A DNA stretch of 64,000 nt from an uncultured Dokdonia sp. GTDB lineage: Bacteria > Bacteroidota > Bacteroidia > Flavobacteriales > Flavobacteriaceae. This document shows positions 50,109-59,481 of the stretch, piece by piece. The stretch covers positions 1 to 64,000 of the forward strand of contig NZ_CANLNH010000010.1 in the NCBI RefSeq assembly GCF_947492535.1, in the 5' to 3' direction. The first letter of the stretch is position 1, and every line of letters starts with the position of its first letter. The notes beneath the pieces are model-generated. The model was not told the origin of the DNA. It searched no databases and was given only the letters and a program-made list of their open reading frames with translations. A program made the position numbers and the translations under genes.

Positions 50109-51410
50109 TTATGCAGTAACTGCTTGTGATTTATATGCGTTTAAAATATCTTTTTCAAAATGTTTGAAAAACTCTGGATCAAAATTAGCTTCAGCGAGAT
50201 GTTCTATTACATAGTCTGTAGTGCGTTCTTCAGTAAGCCAGCGATCAAAAACTTCATGTCGCATTCGGATTCCAAAATTATTGAGTCCTATAAACTTTCC
50301 AGTAGCAGCATCTGTATTTACAGTAATACATTTTGTGTCGTCTGGGTGTTTCCAATGGAAATGTGTTTCTCCTTCACGTGGTTTAGAAAATACCCATCCA
50401 TAGGTTTGATATTCTATATCTAAAAATTTAGCACTATTAAACCAGTGTCCAGGATTGTATTGTCTTGGGTTTCCACATAATGTTTGCGCAAGTGTTTCTC
50501 CCATCATTCTTCCTGTATACCATACGGCTTCAATAGGGCGACGTCCATTAATGCCTTCATGTTGTTCAGCACAATCTCCTACAGCATAAATGTCTGGAAT
50601 ATTAGTTTCTAGCATGCGATTTACTTTAATACCCCTTCCTAATTCAATCCCACTGTCTCTTAAGAAATCAATATTTGGAGATACACCAGCGGTAAGTCCT
50701 ACTACATTACAAGGAAGCTCTTCTCCAGTTTCATCTATAACTATGGCACGTGCACGTCCATTTTCATCTGAGATGATTTCTCTTAGATTAGTACCTAGTC
50801 GTAAATCAATATGGTGATTTTGAATATGACGATTTATCATTCCACTTTCTCCATCAGGTAGAACACCATTCCAGAAACTTTTTTCTCTTACTAGAAACGT
50901 AACTGGGATGTCTCTGGATCGTAACATTTCTGCCATTTCAATTCCTATAAGACCTCCACCTACAATCACAGCTCTATTACATACGTCTTTATTAGGTGCA
51001 TTTTTTTCAAGCTTTTCTAAATCTTGATAAGAATATAATCCCTGCACACCCTCTAAATCTTGTCCTGGCCATCCAAACTTGTTTGGTTTAGAACCTACAG
51101 CTAGGACTAATTTGTCATAAGACATTGTAGTATCGTCTGCAAATTGTAATTGTTTGTTTGCATGATCTACAGATTTTACAAAAGCACGTTTTAGTTCAAT
51201 TCTGTTCTTATCCCAGAAGTAATTTTCATACGGTTTTGTATGTTCATATTTCATATGTCCCATGTATATATACATAAGCGCAGTACGAGAAAAGAAATGA
51301 TCAGTTTCTGCAGAGATAATAGTTATTTTTTTGTCAGATAATTTTCGGATGTGTCTTGCAGTCGTGACACCAGAGATTCCGTTACCTATAATAACAATAT
51401 GTTCTTCCAT
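50109..51410 (-). CDS. FAD-dependent pyridine nucleotide-disulfide oxidoreductase family protein
   Basis: About 433 residues. The FAD-binding GxGxxG is right at the start (HIVIIGNGISGVTTARHIRK), the NAD(P) Rossmann motif is AVIVGGGLIGIEMAEMLRS (about 155) and the second FAD motif is PDIYAVGDCAEQHEG. It belongs to the nitrite-reductase NirB/rubredoxin-reductase-like group. I start at 51410 (EEHIVIIG): the longer frame to 51464 would run through an iterated palindrome and adds a non-homologous lead. Operon with the polyferredoxin gene. Confidence 0.88.
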   Translation of the reverse strand: MEEHIVIIGNGISGVTTARHIRKLSDKKITIISAETDHFFSRTALMYIYMGHMKYEHTKPYENYFWDKNRIELKRAFVKSVDHANKQLQFADDTTMSYDKLVLAVGSKPNKFGWPGQDLEGVQGLYSYQDLEKLEKNAPNKDVCNRAVIVGGGLIGIEMAEMLRSRDIPVTFLVREKSFWNGVLPDGESGMINRHIQNHHIDLRLGTNLREIISDENGRARAIVIDETGEELPCNVVGLTAGVSPNIDFLRDSGIELGRGIKVNRMLETNIPDIYAVGDCAEQHEGINGRRPIEAVWYTGRMMGETLAQTLCGNPRQYNPGHWFNSAKFLDIEYQTYGWVFSKPREGETHFHWKHPDDTKCITVNTDAATGKFIGLNNFGIRMRHEVFDRWLTEERTTDYVIEHLAEANFDPEFFKHFEKDILNAYKSQAVTA

Positions 51411-51430
51411 ATGATGGTGGTTGTTTTTTT

Positions 51431-51449
51431 GCTTTCGCGAAAGCGTATA
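51431..51449. repeat. Iterated palindrome, copy 9 (leader of the oxidoreductase)
   Basis: GCTTTCGCGAAAGCGTATA, followed by AAG. It lies 21 bp before the ATG of the leftward oxidoreductase gene. Confidence 0.9.
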
Positions 51450-51669
51450 AAGTAGCATTCGCAATAGATTCCTATATAAGGTCGCCTTAAAGATAATGAA
51501 CTTAACATATACGATTCATTTAGAATAAATTTAAATAAGGTTGCAATTTGTAAGGTTTTTATCTTTTTTACTACACGATTTTTTTGAAAGAAAAGGAAAA
51601 TTTGACAATTAATTTTGTAAGAGATATGAAATACTCACGACAGAAGGCAACATAAAAATCAAAATTAAA

Positions 51670-52380
51670 ATGAAACATATAGCCACTCTTATTACACTAT
51701 TATTTGTTGCCGTGAGTTATGCGCAAAGTGTAGATACTTTTGTAAATAAAGCTGATGCTTTTTTTAAAACACATATAAAAAACGGACGTGTAGATTATAA
51801 AACAATTAAAAGTAATCCAGCTACATTAAATGAACTTACATCGCTAGCAAAAGAGGTGCGAGTATCAAAAAGTAATGCAAAATCATACCAAGCATTTTGG
51901 ATTAATGCATACAATATCACTGTAATAAAAGGTATTGTAGATAACTATCCAGTAAAACAGCCTTTAGATATTAAAGGATTCTTTGATAAAACGACTCATG
52001 AGGTAGGTGGCGTTAAAACCACGCTGAATGATATCGAAAATAAATTACTCAGAAAAGTATTTCCAAAAGAAGCTCGTTTCCACTTTGTATTAGTATGTGC
52101 TGGTTTAGGATGTCCTCCTATTATTAATGAAGCATATACATCTGCAAAGTTAGAAGCACAGTTACAAAGACAAACAGTAAAAGCATTGAACAACCCTAGA
52201 TTTATTAGAGTAAAAGGGAATAAAGTACAAATCTCTCAAATCTTTGAATGGTATAAAGGAGATTTTACGCAAGCAGGATCAGAAGTCGATTTTATCAATA
52301 AGTACAGAAAAGAATCACTTCCTGCAAAAGCAAAAGTTTCATATTACCCGTACGATTGGACATTAAATCAAGTAAAATAA
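51670..52380 (+). CDS. DUF547 exported protein
   Basis: 236 residues with a signal peptide (ending VSYAQ). DUF547 signatures: VDYKTIKSNPATLNEL, AFWINAYNITVIKGI, TLNDIENKLLRK, FHFVLVCAGLGCPPIINEAYT, and a C-terminal YYPYDWTLN. The Cys of CAGLGCPP suggests a cysteine-protease-like (transglutaminase) fold. Role unknown. It lies 91 bp before an outer-membrane beta-barrel gene on the same strand. Confidence 0.85.
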   Translation: MKHIATLITLLFVAVSYAQSVDTFVNKADAFFKTHIKNGRVDYKTIKSNPATLNELTSLAKEVRVSKSNAKSYQAFWINAYNITVIKGIVDNYPVKQPLDIKGFFDKTTHEVGGVKTTLNDIENKLLRKVFPKEARFHFVLVCAGLGCPPIINEAYTSAKLEAQLQRQTVKALNNPRFIRVKGNKVQISQIFEWYKGDFTQAGSEVDFINKYRKESLPAKAKVSYYPYDWTLNQVK

Positions 52381-52471
52381 TAACAGATTACATTTTTATA
52401 TAAAAGTCTTCCTGCCTGATTTACTGCTATGAATAAATCAGGTATGGGAAGCACAAATCAAAAAAAACAAA

Positions 52472-53395
52472 ATGAAAAAGATTTTTACACTAGCGTTAGC
52501 CACATTATTCACGATTGGAGCTTTTGCTCAAGAGGATACAGATAATGATCAAGATCAGGGAGGATCTGTAATACAAAATTTAACCCCTTCAAAATTGATA
52601 GGAAAAGGACAGGTAGATGTCAAATGGTTTAATAATTTATTTACGCAAACTAGAGTTGCAGATGCTAATGGGGATGTCTCAGCTGCGCCAAGAGGAAACT
52701 TTTTTACTTCTACATTAGATTTCTTTTATGGAGTGTCTGAAAATCGTCGAGTAAGTATAGGTGCTATTCTTGAGTTTAGATCTAATACTGTAGGAGGACG
52801 TGGTGCATTTGATGTATTTAGTTTTGATGGTGAGCGTGGATCTGCTCGTAGCGGTTTAACAAGTATAGCTCCTAGTATTAAATATGTGCCTTTTGCAAGT
52901 TTAAGTAATTTCTCTATTCAGAGTAGTATTGTGATTCCACTTATTGATAGTGAGTTTGAAAACGGCGTATTTTTAGATGAAGATGCATTTGTTCTTCAAA
53001 ATAGATTCTTTTATGATCTTCCATTAGGAACTACAAAAGAATGGCAGTTATTTTTTGACGTAAATACAGAATATAATTTTGGTGATGATTTAGTTTTTAC
53101 AGATGATGGTCGATCAGAAGGGAGCTTTGCTAGTAATAGTTTACGATTAACACCAGGGGCTTTTTTAAGTTATTTCCCTACATCTAAATTTACAGCACAG
53201 GTATTTGCACAACATTTTCAACTTATATCTTTTGATGATGATGGCTTTGAGCAAGATTTGACTGCTGTAGGAGCAGGTGCAAAATACCAACTTACAGAAT
53301 CATTAAATCTCGAAGTGTTATGGAGTTATTTTGCTAGAGGTAATGACACTGGATTAGGAGAATCATATAATTTCGGACTTCGTTATGTCCTTTAA
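52472..53395 (+). CDS. Outer-membrane beta-barrel protein of unknown function
   Basis: 307 residues: signal peptide (to GAFAQ), a short acidic linker (EDTDNDQDQGG), then alternating amphipathic strands with aromatic girdles ending in NFGLRYVL, compatible with a 12- to 14-stranded barrel. No plug or TonB box. Possibly a porin-like partner of the DUF547 protein; that is inference from adjacency. Confidence 0.75.
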   Translation: MKKIFTLALATLFTIGAFAQEDTDNDQDQGGSVIQNLTPSKLIGKGQVDVKWFNNLFTQTRVADANGDVSAAPRGNFFTSTLDFFYGVSENRRVSIGAILEFRSNTVGGRGAFDVFSFDGERGSARSGLTSIAPSIKYVPFASLSNFSIQSSIVIPLIDSEFENGVFLDEDAFVLQNRFFYDLPLGTTKEWQLFFDVNTEYNFGDDLVFTDDGRSEGSFASNSLRLTPGAFLSYFPTSKFTAQVFAQHFQLISFDDDGFEQDLTAVGAGAKYQLTESLNLEVLWSYFARGNDTGLGESYNFGLRYVL

Positions 53396-53461
53396 GAAAT
53401 AACATACATCGCCTAGTCAGCAATCCCTATGTCTCTCTAGGCTATCGTATTCCAAGCGCCT

Positions 53462-53496
53462 CGCAAAGTTTTGAAACCGGTTAAACAAACTTTGCG
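53462..53496 (+). terminator. Large hairpin after the beta-barrel gene
   Basis: CGCAAAGTTT and AAACTTTGCG form a 10-bp stem with a 15-base loop. No T tract directly after it; it may act as an mRNA-protecting hairpin. Confidence 0.5.
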
Positions 53497-53526
53497 GGCC
53501 TTACTTTAAATAAAAAAGGAAATTTG

Positions 53527-53547
53527 CCCTAATTCTATTAGGGTTTT
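53527..53547 (+). terminator. Second terminator hairpin
   Basis: CCCTAAT-TCT-ATTAGGG followed by TTTT. A better intrinsic terminator than the larger hairpin 30 bp upstream. Confidence 0.7.
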
Positions 53548-53643
53548 ATCCGTTTATAATAAATCATTAGCGCTGTATAGAGTTATGATGATTTTAACAC
53601 AGACATATGTATATAATACTGTAATTTGAATTAAAAAATAACT

Positions 53644-54648
53644 ATGTATTCTAAGATTCTTTTTTTTATTGCATTCGTTTTTCTTTTTCAGATAAGTACT
53701 ATACAAGCTCAGAAAATTAATGGAATTAGTTTTGTTGCTTCAAGGGATAAAGTAACAAATGAGCATGTAAAACCAGTTGTACAGGTAGGCGCTAATTATG
53801 CAGCTGTAATGCCATTTGGGTTTATACGTGCATTAGATAACCCAACGATTGTATATAATACAGAAAGGCAATGGTATGGAGAGCGTCGAGAAGGTGCTAA
53901 GGATTATATCAAGTTATTACAATCTAATGGTATTAAGGTAATGTTGAAGCCACAACTGTGGATTTGGAGAGGTGAGTATACAGGATACCTTAAAATGGAA
54001 ACAGAAGAAAATTGGAAAGCATTGGAAACATCTTATGAGGCTTTTATTCTGGATTATGCAAAATTAGCACAGGAAACAAGAACTTCTATTTTTTCTATAG
54101 GGACAGAATTAGAACAATTTGTTGCAAACCGACCAGAATTTTGGAAATCACTCATTAAAAAGATTAAAGCAGTTTATAAGGGAAAACTAACCTATGCTTC
54201 CAATTGGGATGAGTATAAACGTGTTCCTTTTTGGGATCAAATGGATTATGTAGGTGTAGATGCTTATTTTCCTTTATCTGAAATGCAAACACCTTCCGTT
54301 GAAAGTGTCATAGATGGATGGCGGTGGTGGAAAGGAGAACTTTCTGCTTTTTCAAAAGTACATAATAAAAAAATCCTTTTTACAGAATGGGGGTATCGTA
54401 GTGTAGATTTTACAGCAAAAGAACCTTGGACTTCAGATCATTCGGTGACTACTGTAAATCTAGAGGCACAAAGCAATACAACCAAAGCGACTTTTGACGC
54501 TTTATGGGATGAAGACTGGTTTGCAGGTGGCTTTATTTGGAAATGGTTTATTCATCATTCAAGATCTGGCGGAAGTGATAATAATCGATTTACTCCTCAA
54601 AATAAGCCTGCAGAGGCAATAATAAAATCATATTATGACAAGAATTAA
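53644..54648 (+). CDS. GH113-like glycoside hydrolase
   Basis: 334 residues, exported (signal to about residue 22). TIM-barrel with acid/base Glu in FSIGTELEQF (about 155) and nucleophile Glu in ILFTEWGYRS (about 248); GVDAYFPL and GGFIWKWF match the GH113 group, whose founder is a beta-mannanase. Substrate here is probably a mannan-type or similar beta-glycan, not proven. The lipoprotein gene downstream overlaps it by 14 bp. Confidence 0.82.
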   Translation: MYSKILFFIAFVFLFQISTIQAQKINGISFVASRDKVTNEHVKPVVQVGANYAAVMPFGFIRALDNPTIVYNTERQWYGERREGAKDYIKLLQSNGIKVMLKPQLWIWRGEYTGYLKMETEENWKALETSYEAFILDYAKLAQETRTSIFSIGTELEQFVANRPEFWKSLIKKIKAVYKGKLTYASNWDEYKRVPFWDQMDYVGVDAYFPLSEMQTPSVESVIDGWRWWKGELSAFSKVHNKKILFTEWGYRSVDFTAKEPWTSDHSVTTVNLEAQSNTTKATFDALWDEDWFAGGFIWKWFIHHSRSGGSDNNRFTPQNKPAEAIIKSYYDKN

Positions 54649-55387
54649 TTTTATCTATGTTAGTGTTTTTTTATCACTACTCATTTCTTGTAGTAGTGAT
54701 GAGGTGTCTAATGAACAGGGTAGTGACGCTATTTCATTAGCGGCTTTGGTGGCTCAAAATACTATTGAAATAGATAATGTTATTGCTTGTGCTTCGGGTT
54801 CTGAAAATCCAAATGAAATTATAGCCTATGTATATCCTCGACCTGGTGCTACAGATATACGTTATTTTGAAACCGAAACGGTAGACGTAGATAAAAATGA
54901 GTATCAAAATTATAGTCAAATAGTGCTTCCTGAAGGTGATTTTTTTAATGGGTATCTCAAAACATTTACGCGTCAAACTACTGTTGAGAAATGGGTCATT
55001 ATAAGCTTTCGCGAAAGCGGAATTCTGCATCTCTCCAACCCTATACGACTAAAGCATCAAACTCAGAATACGCAGTTTACTGATGCTGTAACTATTGATC
55101 AGTCTGAAGCAGGAATGCCTCTTTTTAATTGGGACTCCATTGTGCAACCACAAGATGCTATTTATTTTCAAGTAGTGTCTGATGCGTCTAATGAATTACT
55201 TTCTGGAACGTATACTTTTGAATCTCAGTTTAGATATTATCAACTGGATAATGTGGTGCTTAATGTCACACAAGAGACTCCGCCAGAATTAATAAATCAA
55301 ACTCCATATGGTTTTACAGTTATGGGTGTAAGTGAAGATAATTGGGTAAATACATTAATACAATCGGATTTCATTTTAACTAATTAA
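54635..55387 (+). CDS. Lipoprotein of unknown function
   Basis: 250 residues with lipobox (SLLISC then SSD). The remainder is beta-rich and unrecognised; ACASGSENPNEIIAYVYPRPGATDIRYFETE is its most ordered-looking stretch. It overlaps the GH113-like gene by 14 bp, so the products are made together, and it may be a surface glycan-binding partner. An iterated palindrome at 55005-55018 encodes SFRESG. Confidence 0.75.
   Translation: MTRINFIYVSVFLSLLISCSSDEVSNEQGSDAISLAALVAQNTIEIDNVIACASGSENPNEIIAYVYPRPGATDIRYFETETVDVDKNEYQNYSQIVLPEGDFFNGYLKTFTRQTTVEKWVIISFRESGILHLSNPIRLKHQTQNTQFTDAVTIDQSEAGMPLFNWDSIVQPQDAIYFQVVSDASNELLSGTYTFESQFRYYQLDNVVLNVTQETPPELINQTPYGFTVMGVSEDNWVNTLIQSDFILTN
55005..55018. 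repeat. Iterated palindrome, copy 10 (inside the lipoprotein gene)
   Basis: GCTTTCGCGAAAGC. Read Ser-Phe-Arg-Glu-Ser-Gly, the same peptide register as the copy in the M28 peptidase gene although the two proteins are unrelated. Confidence 0.9.
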
Positions 55388-55486
55388 TGATTAATGTGTT
55401 AAGTTGGGTTTTATTTTGTTTTAATATTCTGTAATTATCCTAAACATATCCCGTCTAAACCTCCTGAACCTCGAAAAAAAATTGCT

Positions 55487-56761
55487 ATGAAAAAAACCAT
55501 CGTATTGTTGGTTTTAATGGTGACTTCTTTTGCCTTTTCGCAAGATGTTATTGTTACAAAAATTGAAATAGAAGGACTTAAACGAACCAAGGAATCTTTT
55601 CTTAGAAGGTTAGTTAAAGTAAAACCAGGAAGCGTATACGATTCTTTAAAGGTTGCTACCGATGTAGAACGTTTGAATAGACTTGCAGGAATTGCAAATG
55701 CAACTTCTAAAATCACTGAAAATTCAGATACAGATTATACAATTACCTATACGATTGTTGAGAATTTTACCATTATACCAGGAATACGGGTTTCGCAAGC
55801 TAATAATGATGAAGATGTTGCTTTTAGAGTTTCAGCATTTGAGTTTAACCTTTTTGGAAGAGGGCAGATTTTAGGAGGATTTTATTCTAGAGATGTTTTT
55901 GATTCCTATGGAGTATTTTGGGAAGCGCCTTTTTTGTTTACTAATAAATTGGGGATAGGAATTAATTATCAAGATAATGTCACTTTTGAACCCATCTTTA
56001 CCGACTCTAAAGATGTTTCTGAAGATTTTAGATTTCAGAATAGAGCTTTTCAAGCCAGCTTAATTTATGAGTATGACTTTCATAATAGATTTGAACTAGG
56101 CTTTACGATAGGAAGTCAGGATTATCTCGTGCAACCTGATCAACCTGATTTGGATCTTCCTGATGAATTGGAAGCCAATAGTGTAGGTGTTATTAGTGAA
56201 TATGAGTATAATGATCTAGATATAGAATATCAATATGTGTCAGGTTTTAGAAATCAAACAAATGCACAATATATTTTTAATTCAGGGAGTGAAGAGTTTC
56301 TGGAAGATGCTTTTGTAGGGACTAATGACCTAGAATATTTTCACAGAATAGGAAAACGAGGAAACCTTGCAAATAGATTACGTTTGTCATTTACCTCAAA
56401 TAGAGATTCGCCTTTTGCACCTTTTGCTTTGGATAATCAAGTAAATATTCGAGGTGTTGGAAATACAGTAGACCGTGGTACAGCATCTGTAGTGATTAAT
56501 ACAGAGTATAGACATACACTTCTGGAAAAAGGATGGTTTGTGATTCAGAGTAATGCATTTATAGATGCAGGAACGTGGCGTACACCTGGTAATGATATCA
56601 ATCAATTATTTGATGGGAGTACCATTCGAGTAAATCCAGGAGTAGGAGTGCGTTTTATACATAAACGTATTTTTAATGCTGTTATCCGATTGGATTATGG
56701 ATTTGGCTTAGGAGAAAACGAAACAAGTGGACTTGTTTTTGGAATTGGCCAATTTTTTTAA
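55487..56761 (+). CDS. Short Omp85-like (POTRA + surface-antigen barrel) protein, copy 1
   Basis: 424 residues: signal peptide (FAFSQ), one POTRA domain (VTKIEIEGLKRTKESFLRRLVKVKPG... LNRLAGIANAT, about 22-95) and a barrel of about 320 residues ending in GLVFGIGQFF with the terminal Phe that BamA recognises. The Omp85 loop motif is VNIRGVGNTVDRGT. Much smaller than BamA (one POTRA). The next gene is a paralogue, so this is a tandem duplication. Confidence 0.82.
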   Translation: MKKTIVLLVLMVTSFAFSQDVIVTKIEIEGLKRTKESFLRRLVKVKPGSVYDSLKVATDVERLNRLAGIANATSKITENSDTDYTITYTIVENFTIIPGIRVSQANNDEDVAFRVSAFEFNLFGRGQILGGFYSRDVFDSYGVFWEAPFLFTNKLGIGINYQDNVTFEPIFTDSKDVSEDFRFQNRAFQASLIYEYDFHNRFELGFTIGSQDYLVQPDQPDLDLPDELEANSVGVISEYEYNDLDIEYQYVSGFRNQTNAQYIFNSGSEEFLEDAFVGTNDLEYFHRIGKRGNLANRLRLSFTSNRDSPFAPFALDNQVNIRGVGNTVDRGTASVVINTEYRHTLLEKGWFVIQSNAFIDAGTWRTPGNDINQLFDGSTIRVNPGVGVRFIHKRIFNAVIRLDYGFGLGENETSGLVFGIGQFF

Positions 56762-56828
56762 CGAGATACATCACAATAATACTAACTTTAACGTTTATAT
56801 TACTGATTCTATTTTACGCTAAAAAATA

Positions 56829-58094
56829 ATGTATAAAAAAGCGCTACTATTTTTCTTTCTAATAGCTTTGTTTACAAAAGGGTATGCGCAAGAATATTAT
56901 ATAGCCGATGTGAAAGTGCAAGGGAATAAGCGCCTTAAAAGTTCTTTTGTACGTTTAATAAGTGATGCCAAAACTGGGTATGTGTTAGACTCTACAGTAT
57001 TAGAGCATGATATTATTAGATTAAAACGTCTTCCAGCTGTTTCTCATGCATATTATCAGGTTTTTCATTCTCATGATAATCACTATAATGTCTTTTATAA
57101 TATAGAAGAAAATTTTACCATTAATCCTCAACTTAATATTTATACCACAAATGACGATGAGTTTGCATACAGAGCAGGGTTGTATGAGTTCAATACTTTA
57201 GGGCGTAATATTGCTTTTGGCGGTTTTTATCAAAGAGATATTTTTGATTCTTTTGGAATTAATGTAAGGGCTCCATTTGTTTTTAATAATAAAATAGGGA
57301 TTGCGTTAAATTTTCAAAGCTTAACAACTCAAGAGCCTGTGTTTTTAGATGAAGGTACTGCAGAGTATAAGTACAATAATACTTCGTTTGAAATTTTAGG
57401 ATTGTACGCTTTTAATTTTCGACATCGTATAGAAACGGGTGTTACTTTTTTTACAGAGGATTACGAATATTTATTTGGTGCTACGAGTGATGTCGTGCCG
57501 CAAGAACTGGTGGTAGATAAATTGCTTTTTAAAGGTGTGTATGAATATGATAATTTAGATTATTATTATCAATATACAGGCGGTTTTAAAAGTACATTTA
57601 ATGTGCAATATGTAATTGCAAGTAATGAGACATTACCTGACTTTCTAATATGGTGGAATGATTTCCAGTACTTTTTAAGAGTTGGAGAAAAAGGAAATTG
57701 GGCAAGTAGATTACGTGTTGGTCTAGCTACCAATGCAGATTCTCCGTTTGCTCCTTTTTCGGTAGATAATAATCTTAATGTAAGGGGTGTAGGAAATACC
57801 ATTGATCGTGGAACAGGTGTTATTGTTTTGAATACCGAATACCGATATACATTTGTAGATAAATCTTGGTTTGTAGTACAAGGAAATGCATTTGTAGATG
57901 CAGGGAGTTGGCGTAATCCAGGCGGTGATCTAAGCGATTTTGGTGATGATCAAAATTTACGTGTGTATCCAGGTATTGGGATGCGATTTATACATAAGAA
58001 GATATTTAACGCTACCTTTAGAGTAGATTATGGGTATGGTATTACTCCAAGTTCGACAAGCGGTTTTGTGTTTGGAATCGGGCAATACTTTTAA
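56829..58094 (+). CDS. Short Omp85-like protein, copy 2
   Basis: 421 residues, clearly paralogous to the preceding gene along its whole length: POTRA (IADVKVQGNKRLKSSFVRLISDAKTG), FNTLGRNIAFGGFYQRDIFDS, LNVRGVGNTIDRGTGVIVLNTEYR, and the ending GFVFGIGQYF. The stop overlaps the ATG of the next gene (TAATG). Twin barrels may form a pair or act on different substrates. Confidence 0.82.
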   Translation: MYKKALLFFFLIALFTKGYAQEYYIADVKVQGNKRLKSSFVRLISDAKTGYVLDSTVLEHDIIRLKRLPAVSHAYYQVFHSHDNHYNVFYNIEENFTINPQLNIYTTNDDEFAYRAGLYEFNTLGRNIAFGGFYQRDIFDSFGINVRAPFVFNNKIGIALNFQSLTTQEPVFLDEGTAEYKYNNTSFEILGLYAFNFRHRIETGVTFFTEDYEYLFGATSDVVPQELVVDKLLFKGVYEYDNLDYYYQYTGGFKSTFNVQYVIASNETLPDFLIWWNDFQYFLRVGEKGNWASRLRVGLATNADSPFAPFSVDNNLNVRGVGNTIDRGTGVIVLNTEYRYTFVDKSWFVVQGNAFVDAGSWRNPGGDLSDFGDDQNLRVYPGIGMRFIHKKIFNATFRVDYGYGITPSSTSGFVFGIGQYF

Positions 58095-58621
58095 TGAATA
58101 CTACTATGAAAAACAATATTAAAAAAGGACTTCTTTTACTATTAATACAAATAAGTATGGTTATAAATGCACAAACAGAATTTGAACAAAGTGCTATTAG
58201 TATAGGTGTTGTAGTCTCTGACATAGATGCATCGACTGCTTTTTATAAAGATGTTGTTGGAATGATTGAAGTGCCAGGTTTTAATGTGACAAGTGAAGTA
58301 GCAAAGAAAACCGGCCTTACGGGTGGATTGCCTCTTCAAGTAACTGTATTGAAACTAGAAGATAGCCCTACGGCTACAGAATGGAAATTAATGAGTTTTG
58401 AAAAAGAAGCGACACATCCTAAACAGCAATATATCCAAGATGATACTGGAATGCAGTATATTACTATTTTTCCTAAAGACATGAAAGATGCAATAGCACG
58501 TATCAAAAAGCATAAAGTTCCAACATTAGGAGAAACCCCTACAAAATTACCTAATGGAAAAACATTTATTCTAATACAAGACCCAGATGGAACTTTTATA
58601 GAATTGATAGGTGATTTGTAA
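58094..58621 (+). CDS. Exported VOC/glyoxalase-fold protein
   Basis: 175 residues with a signal peptide (QISMVINAQ) and one VOC domain (FEQSAISIGVVVSDIDASTAFYKDVVGM... FILIQDPDGTFIELIGDL). Exported VOC proteins are unusual; the partner or substrate is unknown. The first metal-ligand His of glyoxalases is replaced (SIGVVV), so it may be binding-only. Coupled to the Omp85-like gene by a TAATG overlap; 58106 is an alternative start. Confidence 0.8.
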   Translation: MNTTMKNNIKKGLLLLLIQISMVINAQTEFEQSAISIGVVVSDIDASTAFYKDVVGMIEVPGFNVTSEVAKKTGLTGGLPLQVTVLKLEDSPTATEWKLMSFEKEATHPKQQYIQDDTGMQYITIFPKDMKDAIARIKKHKVPTLGETPTKLPNGKTFILIQDPDGTFIELIGDL

Positions 58622-58640
58622 TCTGATTTCCTTTCAAAAA

Positions 58641-58682
58641 ATACAAAAAGCGCTCAAGTCATCACTTGAGCGCTTTTTGTAT
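58641..58682. terminator. Strong bidirectional terminator
   Basis: A perfect stem of about 19 bp: ACAAAAAGCGCTCAAGT (58643-58659) pairs with its complement (58664-58680), loop CATC, with A and T runs on both sides. It lies between convergent genes. Confidence 0.95.
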
Positions 58683-58699
58683 AGCTATATGTATAATAG

Positions 58700-59464
58700 T
58701 TATTCCTGAGTAAACATAGAACGATCTATATTTCCAAATTGAATATTCTCCCAGGTTGTAATTGCTGGAATGGTACCAATAATTTCTCCTTCCCAATTAG
58801 ATTTTATATAATTTCTTCGCGTAGGTATTTTAATCCCATCAACAGTTTCGTAATCAAATCGCATAAGGTTAGGTTCTGTTACGCCAAAAGCTGTAATAGT
58901 AAACAAAAATTGGTCAACTAGTTTTGTTTCTTGATTGATGTATAGTATGTAGATGTCTTGCGCGTCTCCAACCTTTTCTCCAAATGTAATTTTAACAATA
59001 TTATATGTCTTTCCATTTAGTTTTTTTGTCCCAGTAAACTCTTGGTGTACGCCTTCATCTAGTAATTTAAAAAACATCGTAAACCAATAGTAATTTGTTT
59101 TGCGTAAAAAACGTGTAAAACCTAAAGCAGCTTCATTATCTGTTTTTTGGCCATCTATGGTTACCCAAAAAGTAGTGCCGTCATATCCTTCGGTAACAGT
59201 GCCTCCTTTTGGAGCAGTCATAGTGTGTGTTGTAAAATCAGCGCGAGATAATTCCCCATCAAAATGATACATCTCTTTTCCCACAAAATGAAGACCTGAA
59301 TTTGGGTCGTTATATTCATAATCATAGGATACGCTTCCTTTATTGTAGAAGTTTGTTTTGCCTCCCATGGCTTCCATGGTTTCTGCTAAGAGTTGTTTTG
59401 CATCTTGCGCATACGTAGCGCTTACTATAATGCTTAGTAGTAAAGTAAAAAGATTCTTTTTCAT
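58700..59464 (-). CDS. Exported LolA-like/DUF6503-like protein
   Basis: 254 residues with a signal peptide (ATYAQ). An AQDAKQLLAETMEAMGGKTNFYNKGSVSYDYEY start followed by long beta strands (IVKITFGEKVGDAQDIYILYINQETKLVDQF) suggests the half-barrel LolA/LppX-like fold that carries lipid. Assignment is by pattern only. It follows the dehydrogenase gene by 17 bp. Confidence 0.65.
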   Translation of the reverse strand: MKKNLFTLLLSIIVSATYAQDAKQLLAETMEAMGGKTNFYNKGSVSYDYEYNDPNSGLHFVGKEMYHFDGELSRADFTTHTMTAPKGGTVTEGYDGTTFWVTIDGQKTDNEAALGFTRFLRKTNYYWFTMFFKLLDEGVHQEFTGTKKLNGKTYNIVKITFGEKVGDAQDIYILYINQETKLVDQFLFTITAFGVTEPNLMRFDYETVDGIKIPTRRNYIKSNWEGEIIGTIPAITTWENIQFGNIDRSMFTQE

Positions 59465-59481
59465 GATATTATTTTTTGGTA

